64,000 bases of DNA from Nitrosomonas sp. (GTDB taxonomy: Bacteria > Pseudomonadota > Gammaproteobacteria > Burkholderiales > Nitrosomonadaceae). Shown here piece after piece: positions 55,929 through 64,000 of this stretch. Within the stretch, counting starts at the first letter, position 1, and each line of letters opens with the position of its first letter. The stretch spans positions 124,001-188,000 of the forward strand of contig NZ_JAHBZY010000002.1 in assembly GCF_019635155.1 (NCBI RefSeq). The letters are read 5' to 3'. The position numbers and the translations under genes are program-made. Below the pieces are notes generated by a model, which did no database searches, was not told where the DNA came from, and saw only the letters and a program-made list of their open reading frames with translations.

Positions 55929-57449
55929 ATGTGCGGAATTCTCGGTATTGTTGCAAAATCTCCAGCGAATCAACTTTTGTATGACGGTTTGTTAATGTTG
56001 CAGCATCGAGGGCAAGATGCAAGTGGCATCGTGACTGCGCAAGGCAACACGTTTCATATGCACAAAGGGCTTGGTTTGGTTCGTGATGTGTTTCGTACGA
56101 GAAATATGCGGGCGCTGTCAGGGAATATCGGCATCGGACATGTGCGTTATCCTACTGCGGGGTCTGTTAATTCACCAGCGGAAGCACAGCCTTTCTATGT
56201 CAATTCTCCTTTTGGAATTGTATTAAGTCACAATGGTAATCTGACCAATGCCGAACAGCTCAATCAAGAGCTTTTTAAAACGGATTTAAGGCATGTCAAC
56301 ACCAACTCGGATTCGGAGGTTCTGCTAAATGTTCTCGCGCACGAACTACAGGAGAGCACCAGGAATTGCCGGCTCGATCCGGAAACTATTTTCTCGGCTG
56401 TCGCCGGCGTGCATAAACGATGCAAAGGCGCCTATGCAGTGATAGCCATGATCGCCGGTTATGGATTATTAGCTTTTCGCGATCCTTATGGCATTCGGCC
56501 GTTAGTTTTTGGCACGGCGGAGAATGAGTTGGGCGACGAATATATCGTCGCATCGGAAAGTGTCGCACTGGATACATTGGGTTTTAAATTAATCCGCGAT
56601 GTCGCACCGGGTGAAGCGATTTTTATCGATGAAGACGGTAATTTTTATAATAAACAATGCGCGATCGATTTTTCTCTGAATCCTTGTATTTTTGAATATG
56701 TCTATTTAGCGCGGCCTGATTCTGTCATCGATGGCGTTTCCGTCTATGAAACCCGTTTGAATATGGGTGAGCAGCTCGCGGAAAAAATAAAGAAAACGAT
56801 GCACCATCTGGATATTGATGTTGTTATTCCAATTCCGGATTCCAGCCGCCCCAGCGCTTTACAGCTTGCTAATCACTTAGGTATCGATTTCCGCGAAGGC
56901 TTTGTCAAGAATCGATACGTTGGGCGTACTTTTATCATGCCAGGACAGCAACAAAGGCGTAAATCCGTACGGCAGAAATTAAATGCAATGAATATTGAGT
57001 TCCGTGGCAAGAATGTATTATTGGTCGACGATTCGATCGTGAGGGGGACTACCAGCCGCGAAATCGTTCAAATGGCGAGGGAAGCCGGCGCCAATAAGAT
57101 CTTTTTTGCATCTGCCGCTCCACCGGTGAGATTCCCGAATGTGTATGGCATTGACATGCCGACCCGGCAGGAGTTAATCGCTACGGATCGGACGTCCGAA
57201 CAAATATGTGAAGAGATTGGCGCGGATTATCTGGTATTCCAGGATCTGGAAGCACTCACTCAGGCCGTTTCCAAAGTATCCCATACCGTGAAGGATTTTG
57301 AAACATCCTGTTTCAACGGGATTTATATTACCGGCGATGTGACGCATGAGTATCTCAATACTCTGGAGTTACAAAGAAATTCCAGTCAACCGTTGTCACT
57401 TGCTCAATCGAACACGCAACTGGATTTAAGTTTGGTTTTTTCTGAATAA
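55929..57449 (+). CDS. purF: Amidophosphoribosyltransferase
   Basis: PurF commits PRPP to purine synthesis by adding ammonia from glutamine. The 506-residue protein starts MCGILGIV, with the nucleophilic Cys2 exposed after Met removal and no propeptide, the E. coli-type form. The glutaminase blocks [10 protein letters not shown] and [12 protein letters not shown] are present. The phosphoribosyltransferase PRPP loop is [35 protein letters not shown] is also characteristic. metZ follows, as in Pseudomonas and many betaproteobacteria. Confidence 0.97.
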   Translation: MCGILGIVAKSPANQLLYDGLLMLQHRGQDASGIVTAQGNTFHMHKGLGLVRDVFRTRNMRALSGNIGIGHVRYPTAGSVNSPAEAQPFYVNSPFGIVLSHNGNLTNAEQLNQELFKTDLRHVNTNSDSEVLLNVLAHELQESTRNCRLDPETIFSAVAGVHKRCKGAYAVIAMIAGYGLLAFRDPYGIRPLVFGTAENELGDEYIVASESVALDTLGFKLIRDVAPGEAIFIDEDGNFYNKQCAIDFSLNPCIFEYVYLARPDSVIDGVSVYETRLNMGEQLAEKIKKTMHHLDIDVVIPIPDSSRPSALQLANHLGIDFREGFVKNRYVGRTFIMPGQQQRRKSVRQKLNAMNIEFRGKNVLLVDDSIVRGTTSREIVQMAREAGANKIFFASAAPPVRFPNVYGIDMPTRQELIATDRTSEQICEEIGADYLVFQDLEALTQAVSKVSHTVKDFETSCFNGIYITGDVTHEYLNTLELQRNSSQPLSLAQSNTQLDLSLVFSE

Positions 57450-57537
57450 GATTATCGCGCTAACTATCGTAAAACCGTATTTTCTTCAAAGCACTGTAAT
57501 AATCTAAATCACTTTTTATTTTCAAGACTTCAAAGAT

Positions 57538-58713
57538 ATGTCAGACAATTTGCAACCAGAGACGCTCGCGTTACATACCGGTATTCATCGTAGCCAGTTC
57601 AATGAGCATTCTGAGGCGATGTATTTGACTTCAAGTTTTGTATTTGAAAGTGCTGCTCAAGCAGCCGCTCGCTTTTCAGGGAATGAGCCAGGTAATATTT
57701 ACTCGCGATTTACGAATCCTACTGTTACTGCATTCGAAGAACGACTGGCGGTACTGGAGGAAGCGGAAGCTTGCATTGCGACATCTTCGGGTATGTCGGC
57801 AATTTTAGCGTGCGTCATGGGATTATTGTCAGCCGGGGATCATATTGTCGCTTCGCAAAGCTTATTTGGTGCAACGGTAAATTTATTTAATAACATACTG
57901 AAGAAATTTAATATCGATACGACTTTCGTGTCGGCAACGGATGTTGATGCATGGCGAAGTGCGGTGCAACCGAATACCAAACTTTTTTTTCTGGAGACAC
58001 CCTCTAATCCGTTAACTGAAATTTCTGATATTGCGGGATTGGCGCGAATCGCAAAAACAACCGGTGCATGGCTGGTTGTGGATAATTGCTTCTGTACGCC
58101 CATCTTACAAAAACCGCTTGAATTGGGAGCGGATATTGTCATTCATTCCGCCACCAAATATCTGGATGGGCAGGGAAGAGTCTTGGGAGGAGCCGTACTA
58201 GGAAAGCGGGAATTGCTAATGGATAGTGGAATATTCGGTTTCTTGCGAACCGCCGGTCCGACACTGAGCGCTTTCAATGCCTGGGTTATATTAAAAGGAT
58301 TGGAAACACTTAAAATTCGTGTGGAAGCACATTCCGAAAATGCTCTGAGAATGGCGCAATGGCTGGAGAAACAGCCCAATGTGACACGCATTTTCTATCC
58401 CGGACTCACATCACATCCGCAGCATGACTTGGCAAAACGTCAGCAAAGATCAGGTGGCGGAATTGTCTCGTTCGAAGTTAAAGGCGGTAAAGAAGCCGCT
58501 TGGCGCGTGATTGATTCGACTCGCTTGATTTCGATTACCGCGAACTTGGGCGATGCAAAAAGTACGCTGACGCATCCAGCGACTACGACACATGCACGGA
58601 TTAGTCAGGAGGCCCGGGATGCCGCCGGGATAACGGACGGATTGCTACGTATCGCAGTGGGACTGGAGTCAGTTCAGGATCTCCAAGCTGATTTGGCGCG
58701 AGGACTTGCTTAA
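57538..58713 (+). CDS. metZ: O-succinylhomoserine sulfhydrylase
   Basis: A PLP enzyme of the Cys/Met metabolism family (391 residues) that forms homocysteine from an O-acylhomoserine and sulfide. The PLP lysine is K207 in IHSATKYLDGQGRVLGGAVLG. Other family marks are YSRFTNPTVTAFEERLAVLE, ATSSGMSAILA and FLETPSNPLTEISDI. The purF-metZ neighbourhood and the sequence style fit MetZ rather than MetB or MetC. It ends the long rightward biosynthetic run. Confidence 0.93.
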   Translation: MSDNLQPETLALHTGIHRSQFNEHSEAMYLTSSFVFESAAQAAARFSGNEPGNIYSRFTNPTVTAFEERLAVLEEAEACIATSSGMSAILACVMGLLSAGDHIVASQSLFGATVNLFNNILKKFNIDTTFVSATDVDAWRSAVQPNTKLFFLETPSNPLTEISDIAGLARIAKTTGAWLVVDNCFCTPILQKPLELGADIVIHSATKYLDGQGRVLGGAVLGKRELLMDSGIFGFLRTAGPTLSAFNAWVILKGLETLKIRVEAHSENALRMAQWLEKQPNVTRIFYPGLTSHPQHDLAKRQQRSGGGIVSFEVKGGKEAAWRVIDSTRLISITANLGDAKSTLTHPATTTHARISQEARDAAGITDGLLRIAVGLESVQDLQADLARGLA

Positions 58714-58778
58714 ACCTTTTAAGCTATCGCCAAGTGGTGTGTGCCAATGCCGAACTGGGTTTGTCTTGCCGTTCATGG

Positions 58779-59270
58779 TTAAATCACTTCGGCTTTCTCG
58801 ATGATGACATCTTCCAGCGGCACGTTCTGATGACCGGCATAATCGCCGGTTTTGACTTTCTTGATTGCATCAACGACATCTTGTCCCTCGACGACTTTCC
58901 CGAATACGCAATAACCATAGCCTTGTGTCGTCGGAGATTTATAATTCAGGAAACCATTGCTAGTCACATTGATAAAGAATTGCGCGGTGGCTGAATGGAC
59001 ATCGGCTGTTCGTGCCATGGCAATCGTGTAAGCATCGTTGCGGAGGCCATTGGCCGCCTCATTTTGGATGGGTGACTGGGTTGATTTTTGTTTCATTCCG
59101 GGTGCAAATCCTCCGCCCTGAATCATGAAATCGTCAATGACGCGATGAAACAATGTGTTGTCGTAAAAACCGCTCGAAACATAATTCAAAAAATTTTGTA
59201 CGGTTTCTGGCGCTTTTTCGCTGTCGAGTTCCAGTATTATGGCGCCAAAGTTAGTTTGCAGTTTGACCAT
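58779..59270 (-). CDS. ppiB: Cytoplasmic peptidyl-prolyl cis-trans isomerase (cyclophilin B type)
   Basis: A 163-residue cyclophilin without signal peptide. The active-site blocks are [35 protein letters not shown] and [17 protein letters not shown]. It catalyses proline isomerisation during protein folding in the cytoplasm. It is directly downstream of a second, exported cyclophilin (gap 29 bases), and the two are clearly related in sequence, pointing to a tandem duplication. Confidence 0.95.
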   Translation of the reverse strand: MVKLQTNFGAIILELDSEKAPETVQNFLNYVSSGFYDNTLFHRVIDDFMIQGGGFAPGMKQKSTQSPIQNEAANGLRNDAYTIAMARTADVHSATAQFFINVTSNGFLNYKSPTTQGYGYCVFGKVVEGQDVVDAIKKVKTGDYAGHQNVPLEDVIIEKAEVI

Positions 59271-59299
59271 ATCAGTCCTAAATTGATTGATGAATTGTA

Positions 59300-59932
59300 C
59301 TATTGAGTGCTGCTGTTTTCTGACACGGGCAATCTAACGATATCCTCAATAATCACCTTATTTTTCGGTACATCGCTGGGAAATGGGCCGGCGGAGCCGG
59401 TAGGGGTCGCAGCAATTTTGTTAACGACTTCCATTCCACTGACTACTTTTCCAAATACCGCGTAACCATAGCCGCTTTGACTAGGTGCTTTATAATCCAG
59501 AAATTGATTATTGGCGACGTTGATAAAAAATTGCGCGGACGCGGAATGAGGATCCGATGTGCGTGCCATAGCGATGGTGCCAATTTCATTTCTAAGGTCA
59601 TTTGCGGCTTCGTTGCGAATCGGAGGGCGGGTCGGTTTCTGGTTAAACGCTTGATCGAAACCGCCACCTTGAATCATAAATCCGGCAATTACCCGATGAA
59701 ATATCGTGTTCTTGTAAAAACCGTCTTCTACATATTCTAAGAAATTTTCTACCGTTTTAGGTGCTTTGTCAGGATACAGCTCAAGAACGATAGTGCCGGC
59801 ATTCGTTCTCATTTCGACCATGATATTAGCTGCGAAAACATTCAAATGAGTTAAAAACAGAATAGTGAACAGCACAACTTGGTAACGTCGCATCGATATT
59901 CGGCCTATGGTAATGGATGGTAAGAGTTTCAT
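59300..59932 (-). CDS. ppiA: Exported peptidyl-prolyl cis-trans isomerase (cyclophilin A type)
   Basis: A 210-residue cyclophilin with an N-terminal signal sequence ([17 protein letters not shown], probable cleavage near residue 35), hence periplasmic. [39 protein letters not shown] and [17 protein letters not shown] match the cyclophilin active site. The first ATG at 59932 gives a slightly long n-region; an ATG at 59893 (MRRYQVVLF) is another possible start. It is divergent from cysS. Confidence 0.93.
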   Translation of the reverse strand: MKLLPSITIGRISMRRYQVVLFTILFLTHLNVFAANIMVEMRTNAGTIVLELYPDKAPKTVENFLEYVEDGFYKNTIFHRVIAGFMIQGGGFDQAFNQKPTRPPIRNEAANDLRNEIGTIAMARTSDPHSASAQFFINVANNQFLDYKAPSQSGYGYAVFGKVVSGMEVVNKIAATPTGSAGPFPSDVPKNKVIIEDIVRLPVSENSSTQ

Positions 59933-60043
59933 TTAAACACTATGTTATACTCTGCGGCACTTTTTTGAGTGCAGACGATAACACACAGCATTCGAGATTC
60001 TATCAATAAGATAAACAGAATTACAATTCGATTCGTTGATCAT

Positions 60044-61426
60044 ATGCTCAAGATATACAATTCAATCGCCCGCGAGAAACAAGAATTCATTCCTATTTCG
60101 CCCGGAAAAGTAAAGATCTATGTTTGCGGCATGACGGTTTATGATTACTGCCATTTGGGGCATGCACGGGTTCTGGTGGTTTTTGACATGGTTGTCCGGT
60201 GGTTCAGAGCCAATGGTTTCGAAGTAATTTATGTTCGAAATATCACCGATATCGACGATAAGATCATTAATCGTGCGCAAGAAAACAATGAATCGATCGG
60301 CGCGTTAACCGCGCGTTTCATCCAGGCAATGGATGAGGATGCTGCAGCGCTGGGTGTCGTGCCGCCCAGTCATGAGCCGCGTGCCACAAATTATGTAAAT
60401 CATATGGTTGCAATGATCGATATGCTGGTTAAGAAGAATCTGGCATACCCGGCGAGTAATGGCGATGTCTATTATGCGGTTCATAATTTTCCCGGTTATG
60501 GAAAATTGTCTGGTAAATCTTTAAATGATCTTCGTGCCGGTGAACGTGTTGAAATTGACTCCAGTAAAAAGGATCCGCTGGATTTTGTATTATGGAAGTC
60601 GGCAAAAGCCGGCGAACCGTTCTGGGAATCTCCCTGGGGCAATGGCCGTCCGGGATGGCATATCGAGTGTTCGGCGATGAGCGAGCAGTTACTGGGTATT
60701 CATTTTGATATTCACGGAGGCGGCCAGGATTTGCAGTTTCCGCATCACGAAAATGAAATTGCTCAAAGTGAAGGCGCGCATGATCATGTGTTCGTGAATT
60801 ACTGGATGCATAACGGTTTTGTGCGTGTTGACAATGAAAAGATGTCGAAGTCGCTTGGGAATTTTTTTACTGTTAGGGAAATTCTCAAGTTATACCAACC
60901 GGAAGTGGTGCGTTTTTTTATTTTACGAGCGCACTACCGCAGTCCGCTCAATTATTCCGATCAACATCTGAAAGATACAAAGCTTGCGCTCGATCGACTA
61001 TATATCGCATTAAAGGATGCCGGGCCGGTCGTTATACAAACCATTGACTGGAGTAACCACCATGCACAAAAGTTTAAAGCGGCCATGGAAGATGATTTCA
61101 ATACGCCGGATGCAATCGCCGTACTGTTTGAGCTGGCAAGCGAGATAAACAAAACACGCTCGGAAGATCGTGCGGCATTATTGAAGGCGCTGGGTGAACT
61201 GCTCGGGTTATTACAGCAAAATCCGGTTGATTATTTGCAAAACGCCTTGGCGGTTGATAACGCTACTTCATTGACACAAGATCAGATCGAATCGTTGATT
61301 CAACAGCGTATCGAGGCGCGCAAAACGGGGCGTTATGCGGAAGCAGACGAGATCCGGAAGAATCTTCAACAACAGGGTATTATTTTGGAAGATGGCGCCC
61401 AAGGCACTACCTGGCGGCGTGTTTAG
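60044..61426 (+). CDS. cysS: Cysteine--tRNA ligase
   Basis: A class I synthetase of 460 residues that charges tRNA-Cys. The HIGH motif appears as CHLGHAR, preceded by the zinc-ligand Cys in [11 protein letters not shown]. Later zinc ligands are in [10 protein letters not shown] and the H-x-x-E of [14 protein letters not shown]; the KMSKS loop is [10 protein letters not shown]. The ATG at 60044 gives the standard N-terminus [15 protein letters not shown]; the frame is open to 59969 without conservation. It converges on the methyltransferase gene, with 13 bases between stops. Confidence 0.96.
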   Translation: MLKIYNSIAREKQEFIPISPGKVKIYVCGMTVYDYCHLGHARVLVVFDMVVRWFRANGFEVIYVRNITDIDDKIINRAQENNESIGALTARFIQAMDEDAAALGVVPPSHEPRATNYVNHMVAMIDMLVKKNLAYPASNGDVYYAVHNFPGYGKLSGKSLNDLRAGERVEIDSSKKDPLDFVLWKSAKAGEPFWESPWGNGRPGWHIECSAMSEQLLGIHFDIHGGGQDLQFPHHENEIAQSEGAHDHVFVNYWMHNGFVRVDNEKMSKSLGNFFTVREILKLYQPEVVRFFILRAHYRSPLNYSDQHLKDTKLALDRLYIALKDAGPVVIQTIDWSNHHAQKFKAAMEDDFNTPDAIAVLFELASEINKTRSEDRAALLKALGELLGLLQQNPVDYLQNALAVDNATSLTQDQIESLIQQRIEARKTGRYAEADEIRKNLQQQGIILEDGAQGTTWRRV

Positions 61427-61439
61427 CATTCCGTTACTG

Positions 61440-62186
61440 TTACAGTCGCCAAAGATAAAGCGTTGAGTTGGAAAAATCATTCAACTGAATGCTTTTGTCC
61501 GGTGCGACGCCGGGAATAACAAAAGTATTGCTGATTAATAGACTGCCCGGACGCATTTCTTTTTTTGCTTTTTGCCAAAGCGAATCCATGGGTACCGGCG
61601 AAAGATAGGCATAAACCACGTCATAGCGTGAAAAATCGTGTTTCCAGAAATCCCCCCAGTGCACATCGTAATCAGAATCGAACAAGCTTCGTAGTTTACT
61701 AATAACAAACGGAATAGGGGCGGATTCAATGCCATGAAACGACCCGTTGCCATGGATCCGGGCCAGATTTTTTAATAATCCGCCGCAGCCGCTTCCCAAA
61801 TCGATAAAAGTGAATTGATTTTGTTTGGGTAATAATGTTTCGAGCGCCTGGTTGACAGTTTCACTGGAAAGGTACAACGGTACTTGCGTCACAAATGACT
61901 TGCCGTAAATTAATAGCAAGCCAAGGAACATCACTAAGTACCAGGTTGCTGAAATGTCAAATGCCAGGGTGATAATGACCAGCGGCATAAACAGGAAATG
62001 TATGGGTACCCACCACACGGGCGATTTCGCCAGGAAACTCAGTAATCCGGCCAGCAATCCCTGTAGTATCGCCCACTCGAATAAGCTGGCATGGACGGTT
62101 ACCATCGACATTAATGTTCCGGCTGTAGCGGTCGATGCAATCTGGATCAATAACGCAATAATGGCGGGATGAAAACGTTTTGGCAT
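61440..62186 (-). CDS. Membrane-anchored class I SAM-dependent methyltransferase
   Basis: A 248-residue protein with three or four hydrophobic helices in the first about 95 residues (IIALLIQIASTATAGTLM, WAILQGLLAGLLSFLA, LFMPLVIITLAFDI, LVMFLGLLLIYG) and a Rossmann methyltransferase domain behind them. The SAM motif FIDLGSGCGGLLKNLA is at about 127-142, with later VVYAYLSPVPMDSLWQKAKKEM. The substrate is not known. It runs in the same direction as motA and motB and starts 24 bases after motB, so it may be co-transcribed with the stator genes. Confidence 0.75.
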   Translation of the reverse strand: MPKRFHPAIIALLIQIASTATAGTLMSMVTVHASLFEWAILQGLLAGLLSFLAKSPVWWVPIHFLFMPLVIITLAFDISATWYLVMFLGLLLIYGKSFVTQVPLYLSSETVNQALETLLPKQNQFTFIDLGSGCGGLLKNLARIHGNGSFHGIESAPIPFVISKLRSLFDSDYDVHWGDFWKHDFSRYDVVYAYLSPVPMDSLWQKAKKEMRPGSLLISNTFVIPGVAPDKSIQLNDFSNSTLYLWRL

Positions 62187-62209
62187 TTTTGAGTAGTCCG
62201 TGTGATTGT

Positions 62210-63127
62210 TTAAGGGTTCTGCAGCAATTCCGTGTCCGGTTGCGCTTGCATATCAATATCGAGGGTCGGATTATCCATCGTTACCGCTTTCTCGGCCCGC
62301 TCGTTCAATACCACAATGCTGATGCGGCGGTTGATTGGATTGAGCGGATCATCCTTGTCAAAAAGAACCGCTGAAGACAATCCGATGACCTGCAGGACTT
62401 TGTTGGTATCCATGCCGCCGACAATCAATTCGCGGCGTGATGCATTGGCGCGATCCGCTGATAATTCCCAGTTGCTGTAGCCTTTATCGCCGGAAGGAAA
62501 AGGCTTGGCATCGGTATGTCCGGAAAGACTGATCTTGTTGTCGACATCGTTCAGCATCTTGCCGATTTCACGCAAAATGGTTTTGGTATAAGGTTGCAAT
62601 TCCGCTCTGCCCAACGCGAACATCGGACGGTTCTGCTCATCGACGATTTGGATTCTTAAACCATCCGAAGTAATGTCCAGCAGCAATTGATTGGCAAACT
62701 TTTTGAGCGAAGGATTGTTTTCGATCGCTTCTTCGATTTTTTGTTTCAATCCTTCCAGCTTGATACGCTCCGCCCGTTCCCGGATGATTTTCTTGGCTTG
62801 GGCGCTGTCATCATCTTTTATCGCACCCTTTTTGACTTCGCCATGCTGGCGCGTTAAATCGGTGCCGCCACCTTTAAGTACGCTATTGCTTTCGCCAATC
62901 GACGATCCGCCCATCAAAGCGACTTTCAACGGGGTTTTGAAATATTCCGAAATCCCTTCCAATTGGCTCTTGGTCGACGATCCCAACAACCACATCAATA
63001 GAAAGAATGCCATCATCGCGGTCACGAAGTCGGCATATGCAATTTTCCAAGCGCCGCCATGATGCCCTCCCGCGACTTTCTTGATTCTTTTGATAACTAT
63101 CGGTCGCTGTGCAAGATCGTCAGCCAT
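62210..63127 (-). CDS. motB: Flagellar motor stator protein MotB
   Basis: A 305-residue stator protein. A basic N-terminus is followed by the single TM helix with the proton-carrying aspartate in KIAYADFVTAMMAFFLLMWLLGSS. A plug/linker region (about 55-150) leads to an OmpA-like peptidoglycan-binding domain at about 160-290, with LSGHTDAKPF and NWELSADRANASRRELI. It anchors the MotA/B channel to the cell wall. It begins 37 bases after motA, so this strain has a motor. Confidence 0.95.
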   Translation of the reverse strand: MADDLAQRPIVIKRIKKVAGGHHGGAWKIAYADFVTAMMAFFLLMWLLGSSTKSQLEGISEYFKTPLKVALMGGSSIGESNSVLKGGGTDLTRQHGEVKKGAIKDDDSAQAKKIIRERAERIKLEGLKQKIEEAIENNPSLKKFANQLLLDITSDGLRIQIVDEQNRPMFALGRAELQPYTKTILREIGKMLNDVDNKISLSGHTDAKPFPSGDKGYSNWELSADRANASRRELIVGGMDTNKVLQVIGLSSAVLFDKDDPLNPINRRISIVVLNERAEKAVTMDNPTLDIDMQAQPDTELLQNP

Positions 63128-63164
63128 AATGGTTCCTGTCGTTCAAAGAGAAAGAAATTAATAG

Positions 63165-64000
63165 TTATTTGGATTTGCTTTGCTTGACATGTTCTTCCAA
63201 TTCCAGGAAAGACGGTCTTTCGGTTGTGAATAGAACTTTCCTGCCGAACTCCACTGCCAGGACCGGCGAATAACCGTTGAGATTGGCGAGCAGGGTGATT
63301 TTGATACACTCGAACATCTTGCTGGATTCGTGAAGGTTATGTTCAAGCTTTCCGGCCAATGGGCTGACAAAACCGTAGGCCAGCAGAATTCCCAGGAAAG
63401 TACCGACCAATGCTGCGGCAATCAAAATACCCAATTCACTGGGCGGCAAATGAACCGACTCCATGGTATGTACCACCCCCATGACTGCAGCCACAATACC
63501 GAAAGCCGGCAACCCGTCGCCGAGTTTCGAGATCACATGGATCGGGACTTCGCCTTCTTGATGGTGCGTTTCCAGCTCGCTGTCCATCAAGCTTTCAATC
63601 TCGAGCGAATTCAAATTGCCGCCTACCATCAAGCGCAGATAATCCGTAATAAATTCGGTGATATGGTGATCCGCCAGAATATCCGGGTATTTCGTGAAAA
63701 TCGGACTGTTGGAAGGATCGTCGACGTCTCCTTCGATCGACATCAAGCCTTCTTTACGGACTTTGCTGAGTATTTCATACAGTAATGTCATTAAGTCCAT
63801 ATACAATGCTTTGTTAAGCTTCGAACTTTTGAATACGGTTGGTAGTGCCTTCAGGGTGGCCTTCAATGCCTTGTTTGAGTTGCCGACAACGAATGCCCCG
63901 ATCGCGCCTCCACCGATCATGAGAAGTTCCACAGGCTGCCATAATGAAGCCAAGTGACCTCCGGCTAAGGCAAATCCGCCGAAAACAGAGATAATAATAA
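63165..64000 (-). CDS. motA: Flagellar motor stator protein MotA (5' end beyond window)
   Basis: The reading frame is open on the minus strand from the stop at 63165 to the window edge. Its visible N-terminal part reads IISVFGGFALAGGHLASLW, the first helix of MotA, then the second helix IGGGAIGAFVVGN, a long cytoplasmic loop (with the torque-generating region ...LSKVRKEGLMSIEGDVDDP), and helices 3 and 4 (FGIVAAVMGVVHTM, LIAAALVGTFLGILLAYGFV). The true start lies outside the window; an internal TTG near 63953 is not the gene start. It forms the proton channel with MotB. Confidence 0.94.
   Translation of the reverse strand, partial: IIISVFGGFALAGGHLASLWQPVELLMIGGGAIGAFVVGNSNKALKATLKALPTVFKSSKLNKALYMDLMTLLYEILSKVRKEGLMSIEGDVDDPSNSPIFTKYPDILADHHITEFITDYLRLMVGGNLNSLEIESLMDSELETHHQEGEVPIHVISKLGDGLPAFGIVAAVMGVVHTMESVHLPPSELGILIAAALVGTFLGILLAYGFVSPLAGKLEHNLHESSKMFECIKITLLANLNGYSPVLAVEFGRKVLFTTERPSFLELEEHVKQSKSK

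Noticed and set aside
63165-63953. motA starting at the TTG at 63953
   Set aside because: The frame stays open to the window edge and the residues before this codon continue the conserved first MotA helix, so the true start is outside.

Overview
The window reads as chromosomal DNA of a betaproteobacterium, most likely an ammonia oxidiser of the Nitrosomonas type. Three things point there: an Rh50-type ammonium channel (rare in bacteria, known from Nitrosomonas europaea), the gene order leuCDB-asd-fimV-truA-trpFBA-accD-folC-SPOR-cvpA-purF-metZ, and exosortase-A-associated genes. The assignment is an inference; there is no rRNA in the window.

Layout. 1-4231: leftward histidine operon hisC-hisB-hisH-hisA-hisF-hisI, with hisI cut by the window edge. 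4325-7379: HDOD protein, MidA-like methyltransferase and, on the other strand, a pteridine-reductase-like SDR. 7619-10867: rightward group of a small ABM monooxygenase, an FAD-linked oxidase, an ECF sigma factor and a cupin protein overlapping it (probable anti-sigma factor). 10996-13754: bioA and a beta-CASP metallo-hydrolase. 13769-22656: leftward surface and signalling region with acyl-CoA ligase and PLP decarboxylase of the exosortase-A set, a PEP-CTERM-associated acyltransferase, then a PstS-like periplasmic protein, a porin and a large membrane GGDEF/EAL protein. 22852-24495: gltX, tRNA-Ala(GGC), tRNA-Glu(TTC).

24667-31488 is an accessory island beside tRNA-Glu: type I restriction subunit R, a fused modification/specificity protein with two target-recognition domains, a 33-codon ORF, a HipA-like kinase and a DUF3037 protein, nearly all joined by 4-base start/stop overlaps. 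It is followed by small unknown membrane proteins, a WYL/TerB-like protein, and a divergent GST / HxlR-family regulator pair with two matching palindromes between them.

35091-39855: Rh50, then (leftward) rubrerythrin, an Fe-S protein fused to DUF3501, and a CNP1-like lipoprotein. 40327-41472: MFS transporter. 41554-58713: the long rightward biosynthetic run, covering leucine (leuCDB), the aspartate pathway (asd), cell-pole organisation (fimV), tRNA modification (truA), tryptophan (trpFBA), fatty acids (accD), folate (folC), purines (purF) and methionine (metZ). 58779-61426: two cyclophilins and cysS. 61440-64000: a membrane-anchored methyltransferase and motB-motA, with motA running off the right edge.

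The most interesting parts are the restriction/HipA-like kinase island with its coupled micro-ORF, the PstS-like/porin/GGDEF-EAL module, the Fe-S/DUF3501 fusion with a surviving internal start, and the twin operator-like palindromes beside the HxlR gene.
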